Below, piece after piece: positions 54,115-64,000 of a DNA stretch of 64,000 nt. The notes beneath the pieces are model-generated. The model did no database searches. It had not been told where the DNA came from and saw nothing but the letters and a program-made list of their open reading frames with translations. Position 1 is the stretch's first letter, and each line of letters opens with the position of its first letter. Source of the stretch: Artemia franciscana (Eukaryota > Arthropoda > Branchiopoda > Anostraca > Artemiidae); assembly GCF_032884065.1 (NCBI RefSeq), contig NW_027063379.1, forward strand, positions 558,001-622,000. The letters run 5' to 3'. The position numbers and the translations under genes were made by a program.

Positions 54115-56735
54115 AATGGGGTCACTTTGCCCACGTGTGTGAATTTGGCCCAGGCCTGGATTAAGAGTTTTAATAAGGATTGCCGTTTATCACAGGTAAT
54201 GGATTATGCATTCCTTTTTTCACAGATTGAACAAATTCTATCATGGAAAAGAATGGGTTTAAGCACTGAGTAGCAGATCATGAAGTACACCTCTGAAAAA
54301 TAAATATATGCACAAAGGAATTTCCTGTAAATTTTAAACTTTCTGAAAATTTGGCTGGTGACAAGCATTGGATAAAAGCTTTAAATTTGCTTTTTTTACA
54401 GGTACACAGAGAAATCAACAGTGACTACAATGCCATGTCACATTCTCTTCAATGACACCAATGAGCAGTTAAACATCAAATTTCCCAGAAACCAGACCAA
54501 AAAAAAATTTTGGGTGAAATTTACCCATACATTTTAGCAAAGAAGGCGATTCAACTACTGTTGTTCATGATCAGTCAACACTAACTTTTTTTTCAGATTC
54601 AAACAAATGTGAAGATGCCAAGATCATACGTAAGAGAACCTGGGACCCGAATGTACAGAGACTACAGTGACCAAAAATTGCAAGATGCTCTATCAGGTAT
54701 TAGAAGTGGTTGAATGATACAAAGAGAGGCAGAGGAGACATTCCAAATACCCAGAAGCACTTTGAAAAACAAACTCACCAATTCTCACCCTTTTAGCCCT
54801 GGGGGTATCACAGTGCTGAGTGAGGAGGAAGAGGGGTTGATAGCACATGCTGCAATTAAACTCTCCAAGCTTGGTTTCCCATTGGACAGATTTGAAATGA
54901 AGAAGTTGGTTCAGTCTTATCTCTACAGTCATGGACAAACTGTTGTGAAATTCTCAAACAACCTTCCTGGGGATGACTGGTTCCAGCTGTTTCTTTCAAG
55001 GAAATAAGTCCTAAGTGAGAGATTTACCAGCAATATTTAACAATCTAGAGCAGCTATCAGAGCAGAAGCAGTTAACAAATACTTCAATCATTTGAAGCAG
55101 GAAGTTGATGGAGTACCACCTGAGAATGTGTAGAACTACAATGAAACTAACCTTACAGATGACCCAGGAAATAAAAAAGTAGTGACAAAATGTGGAAGTA
55201 AGTACCCTGAGAGAATATTGAACTCAACAAAATATGCTATTTCTGTAATGTTTGCTGGTAACACAGCAGTGGAAGTGGTGCCTCCTTATGTGGTGTACAA
55301 AAGTAAGAAATTGTGGAATATGCGGGTCCAAGGAGGGTACATAGGTTGTAGATTCAACAAATCCAAGTCTGGCTGGTTTGAGGCTGTTTCCTTTCATGAC
55401 TGGTTCACACTCAGTCATTTGCCCTGGTTGAAGAAGCTCCCTGGGAAAAAGGTGGTAATCAGCAACAATTTATCCTCGCATTTTGATGTGGACATTATCA
55501 AACAGTATGAACAAGAAAACATTAGCTTTGTAGCATTGATCCCAAACTCCAATCACCTTACTCAGCCGCGCGTGATGTGGCCTTCTTTTGGCCAATGAAA
55601 GTGAGGTGGAGACAGATCCTGACAAGATCCAAGACACATGGTGAAAGTCAAAAAGCAGTTTTGTTGCCTAAAGAGCATTTTCTTGGGCTTTTAAAGAAGC
55701 TGACAGATTCACTGATGGATGCAAATGGAGCACAAGACCTAATCTCTGGCTTTGCAAAAAGTGGAATAATACCATTGGACAGAACAAAGGTTCTCAGTTG
55801 TTTGCCTTTGGCATCATCAACAGAAGGTTCAGTAGATGTTCTCAATATGACAGTTCTTGACATGCGCAGAACTAACAAACCCAAGAGAACAGCAAAAAAG
55901 AAATGTCTTGATGTTCCTGCTGGAAAAAGTTACTATGCCAAAGACTTCTGTTTTGAAACTTCAGAAACAGAAGAAGCCAAGACAAGGATGCTTGAAGAAG
56001 GAGTTCACCCTGATCAAGTCAGACTGAAAAGAAAGAAAGCTGTAGTCTAAAAAGGAAAGAAGATTGCTCACAAAAGAAACAAGGAACCAGAACCAGAAAG
56101 GTTGTCTGAAGATGAAGGAGAGCAAGAGACTGCCTGGAATTGAGATCTACAATCATCTAAAACTGGGCAATTTTGTTCAGTTTGAATATGAAGAAGAGAG
56201 GTTCCCAGGAGAAGTTCCTCAGCTTGATCCCAAGAAAAAAAGGCTAAAGATAAAAGCTATGGCTATGGCTGGAGTGAAGAGGTAGAAGTCGCCAGAAGAA
56301 GTGGATGAGATCTGGTACAGACACCTTGATCTTCTAAAGCCACTAAATCCACCTGCAGTGTCTAACACTTGTTCATCATCTAGATCACTAGTGTTTGAAT
56401 TCCCAGATTTTTGTGGTTGTTGAAGTTGAGTTCTTTTCATTCTCAAAGTTGATTTTAGAAGACCTTCCAATACTGTACCAGTACCATAGCTAGTGAGTTT
56501 CTTGAATATTTAACAAGACATTGTTATACACCCATGATCAGAGCTTTGATCTCTTGAAAGTGCCATATCAGTAGCTTGGTTTTTTATATATTTGAAGAAT
56601 AAAATGTCTAATGAAGAAAGATTTTTTAAACAACTATTTTGTGGGCCAAGGCCACCCCTTAGGAATACTGATATTACTCCTATAGTCAAGATGCACCTTG
56701 AAATAGGGGTTAAAAAGGTTTGGGATAAAGTCACC
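54115..56735 (+). mobile_element. pogo-like DNA transposon, inactive
   Basis: A transposase of the Tc1/mariner-pogo type (next entry) is flanked by a weak imperfect inverted pair: 'ggggtcactttgccca' at 54,118-54,133 and, in reverse, 'ggggtgactttatccca' at about 56,718-56,734. Only these 16-17 bases match, with three or four differences, and no TA duplication is evident at their edges. The element limits are therefore provisional. The 450 bases upstream of the coding part are non-coding. Confidence 0.55.
54615..56360 (+). pseudogene. pogo-like (DDE_1) transposase, with catalytic changes
   Basis: The frame from 54,615 reads 'MPRSYVREPGTRMYRDYSDQ' (a usual start for this group) and then has a TGA (54,711-54,713). 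It continues with a helix-turn-helix stretch 'QREAEETFQIPRSTLKNKL' and later has TAA at 55,005-55,007 and 55,038-55,040 and TAG at 55,131-55,133. The first catalytic motif, normally YDETN, is 'NYNETNLTDDPG' (N codon 55,140-55,142). The second, normally GDNLSSH, is 'ISNNLSSHF' (N codon 55,464-55,466). The third aspartate is kept in 'RDVAFFWPMK' (55,574-55,576) but lies just past a frame change near 55,570. The frame then runs to 56,050. A last part (56,064-56,285) carries 'LGNFVQFEYEEERFPGEV' and 'KKKRLKIKAMAMAGVKR', a small SH3-like C-terminal extension, then TAG and 'PEEVDEIWYRHLDLLKP'. It cannot be active. Confidence 0.88.
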
Positions 56736-56739
56736 CCCT

Positions 56740-57600
56740 GGCCCTGGGGTGTCTTTGGCCCTAAAAAAAAGTTCCCTATGTATTTGTCTTACCTTTATTT
56801 TGCAAATGTTGCTTTTATGGTGTTAAATCAGTAAACAAAAAGGCAGTCTAATCAAAAAACAGAAAAAAAAAGAAGGTAACTAAAGAATTTGAACTATATA
56901 TTTAGGGGGTTGTAAGGTATTGTAAAGTACTATTAGAAAAGATATAAGTAAGTCTTTCAGGATTTCTTAAGTGGTTTTCATAACTGTAAATGGTTTCATT
57001 CTCAATAGCCTTGATTATGTACCCAATTAATTTGTTTCATTTTTAAACAGAGATGTGTCTAACACTATGCTGGTAACCTGTCAGCCAACAACTGAGGCTA
57101 TTGAAAAGGAAACATGTTTAAAAAATATTACTTTACATTAATGAAAAATTTTAGTTCATATAGCCTACTTTGAGGGTGAAACCCTTCTCTCTGAAAATTG
57201 AATCAATTCTAACAATACCAAGAGCCATAACACCCATAGTCTCGGAAATAAAAAGCTTGGGCTGTGCATTTGGGCATTAGGATGAGATTTGAAGGCAAAT
57301 TATAGTAAAATCACAGGAAAAACATGTTAGCCTAACAATAACTAGGCTACTTTCTTGTTAAACACCCTATTTTCTAGACTTCTAGCCAAACACGAAATAT
57401 TGTATTGACTTTAAAAAAAACTATTAGCAGCCTATTCCAAAAATATCATTACCAACCTCTGTAAATAAAATAATATACCCTAGGCTACTTCGTTCACTGC
57501 GTTGTTCTAAGTCTGCTGTTCTTTTCTTTTAGAAACACTGGGCGGTAACTGACTTTAGTATAGGTAGCGCTGTAAACAGAAAAAACCCAAGGAATATTCG
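56740..57600. other. No recognised features
   Basis: AT-rich DNA right of the pogo-like element. I see no frame or repeat match. Confidence 0.4.
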
Positions 57601-57603
57601 AGA

Positions 57604-57945
57604 TCATTCGATATCACGTCATTTTTTAATAGTGTTTCGAGCAGTGGTTCCGAGATTTTTTTGATTTTTTTTAGCTCACGGACCAATTTTCATTCTAAGA
57701 ACTTTTTCACGATCCCAGCCTGACTAATAAACTACAAATAAGGAAAATAGGAAATTTTGAATTTCACTAATGTTACGTGTTAACATTCGATATCACGTCG
57801 TTTTTTAATAGTGTTCCGAGCAGTGGTTCCGAGATTTTTTTTTTAGCTCACGGACCAATTTTTATTCTAAGAACTTTTTCACAATCCCAGCCTGACTAAT
57901 AAAATACAAATAAGGAAAATAGGAAATTTTGAATTTTAATGAATA
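57604..57945 (+). repeat. Tandem pair of 180-bp units with hAT-like end sequence
   Basis: The unit 'ttcgatatcacgtc' to 'aggaaaataggaaattttga' is present twice with a period of 180 (57,607 and 57,787). Each unit contains 'gagcagtggttccgagattt' and 'tagctcacggaccaattt', a pattern recalling the CAGTGGTTCTC...GGACC ends of hAT non-autonomous elements. A matching opposite end is not found nearby, so only one end may be duplicated. Confidence 0.6.
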
Positions 57946-57959
57946 AATGGTAAACAGAG

Positions 57960-58315
57960 ACGTAACAATAAAATATTTTGGTGGAGAAGTATTTATTGAA
58001 ATTATAATTTTCGTTTTAAAATAAAATAAATGAATGACTTAAAAAAACCAATGGGATAATTCAAGGGCAATTATACTTCGACCAATGTTTGTAAACATTA
58101 AATATAAATCTCCACGAGTTTATTTTGCAGTCAGAACTGAAACAACACAAAATCAAATAAGAAGACGGATAAGCAATCAACACCTTTTGTATCCATAATA
58201 CTGACTATAAATTTTGATTGATTTCGAAGCCTATTTCTTGCAAATATTTATGTAAATAATTTTTTATTTGTAATTTAATTGTAAATCTATTTTTTGTAAA
58301 TAATTTTTGTAATAA
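57960..58315. other. No recognised features
   Basis: AT-rich sequence between two tandem pairs. Short 'ttttttgtaaataattttt' phrases repeat near 58,250-58,310. Confidence 0.4.
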
Positions 58316-58318
58316 TTT

Positions 58319-59045
58319 AGCATCTCGCCGTTTTTCAAAGGATGTTAGTGAATACCCTCCTTCTCGGTATAAAATTCACTAATTCCTCCCCAATCGAAAA
58401 ATGTCCAAGCAATTCAAATTAAAAAATAAAATATTTAACGATGGATAAATTTTATAGCCTATGGCCTTATACACAAAAATTGATAGGGGTCATGTGATTC
58501 CCAAAGGCACAGCTTAAAGACTTGTCAACTAAGCTGAAAATAACATCTATTTAAAAAATTTATCAGATATTTTGGGGGAAAAAATAGGTGTGAAAAGGGG
58601 ACTATTTGACTTTCAATCTTTTTGGTCATAGGCAGTGCCCCTAATATACGGAATAGCTTCTGTTCGATTTAAAATTGATATTGCTTCTTTTGAAATATTT
58701 TAGTTGAATGTTCCTAAGTATTTAGCATCTCACCATTTTTCAGAGGATGTCAAGGAACCCCCCCCCCCACCCCAACATCGGTGTAAAATTTACCAAGGGA
58801 ATCTTTGTCATTAGAAAATGCTCATGCATTTCAAAAAAAATACGATGTTTAACGATGGGCAAATTTTATAGCCTACGGTTTTATACCCAGAAATTGATAG
58901 GGGTCATGTCATTCCCAAAGGTAGAGTTTAGGGACTTGTTAACTATGCAGAAAATAATAGCTATTTAAATTTCTTTATCAGATATCCTTGTTGAAAACAT
59001 ATTTGTGAAAGATTATTTGCCTTTCAATTTTTTGGTCGTAGGCAG
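58319..59045 (+). repeat. Direct repeat pair, 404-bp period
   Basis: 'tagcatctc' begins the unit at 58,319 and 58,723. Both copies contain 'aacgatgg', 'aaattttatagcct', 'aaattgataggggtcatgt', 'gattcccaaaggcac'-type and 'ttttggtcataggcag'-type phrases. The right ends resemble the T2 family ('tatcagatattttggggg'), so the pair may be a T2 derivative. Between the units lies a foldback-arm fragment (58,655-58,700). Confidence 0.75.
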
Positions 59046-59099
59046 CCCAACAGCACTGCCAGAGTAAACAGTGATGTGGGCACAATAAATTATTATTCT

Positions 59100-61560
59100 T
59101 TTTTGTTGGTCGTTTTTGGTTTATTTGAGACCATGGCACTTCGCATCGAAGTAGTGGTCGTAGAAACTTCGAAAAAGGCTAATCCAATTGAATATTAAAA
59201 GGGCTAGTGCCTTTTTAATGGTGAAAAGAAATTGGAGGGTAACTAACCCTTTTTCTATTCCCACTATTTCCCAGAAAACATATCATCAAAACTTTTAGAT
59301 AACCATTTTATCCAACGTAGCTGGAAGGTCCAGTCATTATGTCTGGGGATGATGCCCCCCCCCCTAAAGAAAACCCTCAGGGCAAGGGTTGCAAGTTATG
59401 GCCTGGGGGCATATAAGGTTTATATAGAAAGGGTGATTATATAAACTTCAGAGGGAGCTCACTGGAGCAACAATCAGAAGTTCTAGTCCTCTTTACAAGA
59501 TTCTGAGTGATTGGACTGTTGGTAGCCCTCCTCCCACACCTCGTATTTTCCCAAAATACATCTGATAGAAATTTTTAGATAGCCATTTGCTTTCATAGAA
59601 CGTTGGAAAAAGGCTCTTTCGATTAGACATCGACTCCAACGCCCACCAATTAACCAAACATATCCAATTATAATTTTGAGATAGCCATTTTGTTCAGGGT
59701 GGTTAAAAGATCTACAAATTGGGTCTTTGAGGATAAAAATCCCCTCCCCACAGCTCTCAGGGTAAGGGTTGTAAGATGTGCCCTGGGGTTATATAAGGTT
59801 TTCTCTTGAAAGGTTGGTTGTATAAACTTCGAAGGAGGATTATTGGATTCGTAACCAGAAGTCCTATTGCCATGTTTAAGATTCAGCGTAATTGGACGGT
59901 AGATACCCCCTCCCGATCACCTTGCATTTTCCCGAATTGTATATGGTAGAAATTTTGAGATGACCAATTTGTTGTCGCAGAAACTTCAAAAAAGGCTCAT
60001 TCGATTGGAAATTGAAGGGCCTAGTGCCCCTTATAAATTTCAAAAATGATTGGAGGGCAACCAGCCCCGCTCCCAAGCCCATATCCCCAAACAAATCCAA
60101 TAAAATTTTGAGATAGTCATTTTGTTTAGCGTAGTTAAAAGGTCTAGAAAGTTGTCTTAGAAGATGAAACCCCCACCCCCCAAAAACCCTCTGCACAAGT
60201 ATTATAAATTATGCCATGGGGCATATAAGGTTTTAATAGAACCTTATATGCCCATATAATGGTCGGTATAACGGTACAATGGTCGGTATAATGGTCGGTA
60301 AAATGATGGTATAATAAGGCCATATAATGGTCTTATGTGCCCCATATAATGGGGCATATAATGGTCGTATAAAATTTGGAGAGGGTTATTGGATTGGTCA
60401 TCAGAAGTTCTATTAAGGCTTTTTAAGATTCAAAGTGATCGAAGGATGGATTTCACCCCCCCCCCCTCCCCACCTCGTATTTTCCCAAAATGTATCTGAT
60501 AGAAATTTTAAGATGGCCATTTGTTGTAATTAAGGCTCATTCGATTGGAAATTGAAAGGACCTCTCTTAATAGTCAAAAGCGATTGGAAGGCAACAAGCC
60601 CCCCTCCACACCTATCAACTCCTAAAACACATCAAAAAAAAATTTTGATATGAGCAATTTGTTCAGCGTAGTTGAAAATTATGTCTTTGGGGTTGACATC
60701 CCCCCCACAGCCCTCGGCGTAAAGGCTGTAAGTTATGCCCCGAGAGCAAATAAGGTTTTTATGGAAATTGCGGCAGTATAAAATTGGAAGGGGGCTCATT
60801 GGATTGGAAATCAGATGTTCTGGTTCTAATTTAAGAGTGAATGTGACCATAGATAGCCCCCCCCCCCCCTATGTCGTATTTTCGTACATCAAAACTTTTT
60901 TAGATAGTCATTTGGTCAAAAGGAGTCCAAATACCATATAATAAGACCTTTGGGATGGAAGAAATCCTCCAGAGACTGGAGTAAGGGTTGTAAGTTATGC
61001 CCCAGGGCTATATAACGTTTTCATTGAAGGGGTGGTCATGTGAACTTTAGAAGAGGTTCATTTGAGTTGAAATGTATAGTTCTAGCTCCCTTTTTAGAGT
61101 CAAACATGTAGGAAAGCAATTAGCCCCCTCCCTGACATCCTCTGTTCCTAACACAAATTCAATTGAATTGTGAGATACACATTTTGTTAGCAATAACAAA
61201 AAAAAATCATGTAACAACGTCTTTAGGGTGGACACAATCCCCCAGAGCCCATGAGCAAGGGTTGTAAGTTATGCCTGGGATATATAAGGCTCATATGGAA
61301 CGGGTAATCGTATAAACTTTCGATCGGAAGGAGCTCATCTCATTGGAATTCACACATTTTACTGCCCCTTTTAAGAGAAGCAAAAGTGAATGGAGGGCAA
61401 TCAGCCACCCCAAGTCTGTCTTTCCCCAAAAACATATTTTAAATTTGATTTTCAGAGAGAAAATAGTGAATTCAGAATTATTTTTTTGGGGGGGGGGTGC
61501 ATAATAGGTTGCTTGGATAAACTTGCGATTGGATAAACAAAGAAAGGTACTACGCAAAGA
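59100..61560 (-). repeat. Long inverted array of family T2 units
   Basis: This is the reverse-complement form of the arrays at 2,690, 20,330 and 48,180: 'gcatataaggttt', 'agggttgtaagttatgcccc', 'ggctcattcgattggaaatt' and 'gattggagggcaacca' phrases. The 'atataagg' point falls near 59,410, 59,795, 60,222, 60,748, 61,010 and 61,282, with gaps between 260 and 530 bases, so units differ in length. C-runs and G-runs of 8-11 bases are common. Confidence 0.8.
60241..60372. repeat. Local short-repeat patch 'atggtcggtata'
   Basis: Inside a T2 unit, the words 'atggtcggtata', 'atataatgg' and 'ggcatataatgg' recur seven or more times in about 130 bases, with small inversions of 'ccatataatgg'. It is probably a slippage product at the 'gcatataagg' point of a unit. 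Confidence 0.75.
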
Positions 61561-61855
61561 AATACGCTCAATTTAAAGGGAGCCTCAACAATTATGTGTC
61601 TTGGTAGGAAGTGGAAATGGTCGAAAATTTAATCTAAAATCCAAAAACTAGTGACAAAGTTATTCCGCAATAATACATATTCTCGTCCTGTCAGTCCCTG
61701 CTGTTATCTTGGCTATGACTCAGACTCTTTGTCTCGTTATTAGACATTTTAATGTCTTGAAATTTGTTATTTAATTAACCTGCTAATTTAAAGGGAACCT
61801 CGACAATTATGCGTCGTAGGTAGGTAGTGGAAATGGTCTAAAGTGCTAAAGAGTT
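61560..61855. other. No recognised gene; short direct repeat
   Basis: The phrase 'aatttaaagggagcctcaac' near 61,570 recurs, changed, at 61,787 ('taatttaaagggaacctcga'), each followed by 'aattatg' and 'gtagg' then 'agtggaaatggtc'. It is a 218-bp spaced direct repeat. Confidence 0.5.
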
Positions 61856-61859
61856 TGGC

Positions 61860-62357
61860 CTTTATTTTAATGTTTAAGGATGAACAGAGGAGGTGATATG
61901 ACATATAATGCAGATAATTAATTGGATGAAAATAGGCAGTTAAGTGGCCAACATTTCCTCACAATAATCCAAAACTTAAATTAATAATTTTTGTACTTCT
62001 CATACAATTACTTTCTATTATATAAATCAACAGATTGATTTAAAAGAAAATCAGAGGCTTAATGTCGGTCAGGATTTAAAATAAGAGCTCTGAGTCACGG
62101 TGTCCTTCTAAATATCAAAAGTCTCTAAGATCCCATCACCAACTCATAAGTTATAAATACCTAATTTTTCTAATTTTTCCTCTCCCTTTAGCCCCCCAGA
62201 TGGTCGAATCTGGGAAAACGACTATATCAAGTCAATTTGTGCAGCTCCCTGACACGCCTACCAATTTTCATCGTCCTAGCTCGTCCAGAAGCACCAAATC
62301 ACTGAACCCCTTCCCCAACTCCCCCAAGGAGAGCGAATCCGGTACGGTTACGTCCGA
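61860..62357 (+). repeat. Duplicate of the 33,655-34,290 region (Helentron-like copy 4, partial)
   Basis: The first 170 bases match the flank left of Helentron-like copy 3. At about 62,028 the sequence jumps to the inside of that element ('acagattgatttaaaag', matching about 33,935), so about 85-100 bases, including the element's 5' end, are missing. It then follows copy 3 through 'cagatggtcgaatctgggaa' and 'cctgacacgcctaccaa' to about 62,357. Confidence 0.75.
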
Positions 62358-63100
62358 ATGCCCAAACTTCTTTGTTTTTTCTCACTTAAGAAAAACAGAA
62401 AAACTTTTTTGCTGAAAGAAGTAGACCTAGTCTTTTTTTATAAGTCAAAAGTGATTGGAGATCAATCAACCATGGGGGTATTTTCCAGGGGTAAATACCC
62501 CCCTCCCCCGAAAGAAAAATAGAATCCTCGTTTAAATACTTTCAGAAGCACTTAGGCCTATTTGCCTATTCATAATAAGAAAGCATTATGGAGCAACCTC
62601 CCTCACGTAATAGGCTAATTTATGTTCGTTTTAAATTATAATGTCGGTCCTTACATTCTTTTGAAAAACTTTTGTTCGTCCTCTTTCAAATTTTAAGTTT
62701 AAATTACCAACGCTAAAATCAAATTAGTTACTCAGACTATAACATTAAAAAAGATTGTTTTCAGTTGCTAGCGAGCTAAACAAATGAATTTATAATTAAC
62801 CCGATGAACAAAATTTCGACTGAAAATTAAGTTTGAAAGGTTTCCGTTCTAAAAGGATGAAAACGAAAAGATAAGAATCAATTTCCTTGTTTTGAAGTGT
62901 GTGTGTTTCGATAACAAAGTGGGTGATGTGAATGGCCAAGAGACTTACTAAGTTGGTATATAAGAATTTAAAAGCTGGTACTGGTCCGGTTGTTGATGGT
63001 ATACCAATAAAGTTATTTAAGAACCTTCTTATCATTTTTATGCTGATAATTGTTTGTCTTTGTAATTCTATATATAAAGTAATGTAACTCTGTCTTCACG
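62357..63100. other. No recognised gene; foldback fragment
   Basis: A foldback-arm fragment lies at about 62,600-62,660 ('tttatgttcgttttaaa', 'aatgtcggtccttaca'). The rest is AT-rich with no repeat or coding signal I can support. The minus-strand frame at 62,796-63,035 has no family signal. Confidence 0.4.
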
Positions 63101-63129
63101 TTACGGAGTAGCTAGTCCAGTGTGTACAG

Positions 63130-64000
63130 TAGAAACACTTAGAGTGGAGGGATCGGGATGAAACTTGATGGGGAAAATAAGCGCAAGTCCCAGATACATG
63201 ATTGACATAATTGAAACTGATTCGCTGTCTTTGGGGTAGTTGGGGGGGAGTAATTCTTAAAAATTAGAAAAAATGAGGTATTTTCAACTTACGAACGGGT
63301 GATCGGATCTCAATGAAATTTGATGTTTAGAAGGATATCGTGTCTTAGAGCTCTTATTTTAAATCCCGACCGGATCTGGTGACGGGGGCAGAGAGTTGGG
63401 ATGGGGAAACCTAAAACTTGGAAAATACTTAGAGTGGAGGGATCGGGATGAAACATGGTGGGGAAAATAAACACAAGTCCTAGATAGATGATTGACATAA
63501 ACGGAACGGATCCGCTCTCTTTGGGGTAGTGGGGGGGGGGGGTATTTCTGAAAAATTAAAAAAAATAGGTATTTTTAACTTACGAACGGGTGATCGGATC
63601 TCAATGAAATTTGATATTTAGAAGGATATCGTGGCTCAGAGCTCTTATTTTAAACCCGACCGGATCTGGTGACATTGGGGGGGGAGGAGTTGAAGGGGGA
63701 AATCTTGGAAAAACACTTGGAGTGGAGGAATCGGGATGAAGCTTGGTGGATAGAATAAACAAATATCCTTGATACGTGATTGACAGAATCGTACTGGATT
63801 CGCTCTCTTTGGGGGAGTTAGAGGGAGGGGTTCAGTGATTTGGCGAGTTCGGTGCTTCTGGACGTGCTAGGGCGATGAAAATTGGTAGGCGTGTCAGGGA
63901 GCTGCACAATTTGACTTGATAAAGTCGTTTTCCCAGATTCGACCATCTGGGGGGCAAAAGGGAGAGGAAAAATTAGGTATTTATAACTTTCGAGTGGGTG
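63130..64000 (-). mobile_element. Helentron-like element, copy 5, inverted, runs off the window
   Basis: Reverse complement of the family core: 'cttagagtggagggatcggg' at 63,139 and 63,429, and a variant at 63,718, about 288 bases apart. Each is followed by 'gaaacttgatggggaaaata'-type and 'acgaacgggtgatcggatct' phrases. The last part (63,830-64,000) matches the 5' region of copy 3 in reverse ('cgaccatctggggg'). Only the final 100-200 bases of the 5' end should lie beyond the edge. The microsatellite and 3' hairpin are absent on the left, so it is 3'-truncated. Confidence 0.72.

Noticed and set aside
54118..56734. Firm terminal inverted repeats for the pogo-like element
   Set aside because: Only 16-17 bases match with several differences and no TA duplication is evident, so the pair is mentioned but not annotated as TIRs.

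Overview
The window reads as intergenic, repeat-dominated DNA from a large, AT-rich animal genome. I found no intact protein-coding gene. The evidence for a eukaryote is the mix of non-LTR retrotransposons (CR1/L2-like and RTE-like), a Penelope-like element, a pogo-like transposase, a second DNA transposon with long inverted repeats, Helentron-like non-autonomous elements, long (TA)n, T and C homopolymer tracts, and a few exon-sized reading frames bounded by GT-AG splice signals. An arthropod, perhaps a crustacean such as a brine shrimp, would fit, but that is an impression from the repeat families and not a result. All repeat comparisons were made by eye within the window, so boundaries are approximate.

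Left third (1-20,300). A segment of about 2.5 kb is present twice, at 1-2,660 and 10,241-12,560. Between and after the two copies lie diverged repeat copies, a fragment and a longer remnant of an RTE-like reverse transcriptase (5,035-5,205 and 18,396-19,390, both minus), a Penelope GIY-YIG endonuclease remnant (16,180-16,880, minus), and a 578-bp insertion with a clean 9-bp target-site duplication (17,702-18,279). A short exon-like reading frame lies at 19,965-20,045.

Middle (20,300-42,600). Two tandem-repeat families dominate. One (family T2) has units of roughly 260-300 bp. The other has units of about 285 bp and forms the core of elements at 23,992-24,945, 25,487-27,609 and 33,847-35,731. 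Those elements have short matching ends, a GACA microsatellite and a 3' hairpin, which is the layout of Helentron-associated interspersed elements. This part also holds a near-perfect foldback hairpin (25,032-25,255), a 284-bp (TA)n tract, an array of diverged 118-bp units, and inverted copies of repeats seen further left.

Right third (42,600-64,000). A nearly complete but dead LINE (about 42,613-47,573) sits inside an older inverted repeat copy. Its ORF1 starts with a PWWP-type chromatin-reader domain and continues into a coiled-coil and RRM-like region. ORF2 has endonuclease and reverse-transcriptase domains. The 3' UTR has a G-run block, a 9-bp-stem hairpin and terminal short repeats. Next come a DNA transposon with inverted repeats of about 245 bp and an unusual transposase (49,011-51,970), and a pogo-like transposase whose first two catalytic aspartates have become asparagine (54,615-56,360). 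The window ends in inverted T2 arrays and truncated Helentron-like copies that run off the edge. The most interesting items are the PWWP-bearing LINE ORF1, the unclassified long-TIR transposon, the Helentron-like family and the candidate splice-flanked exons.
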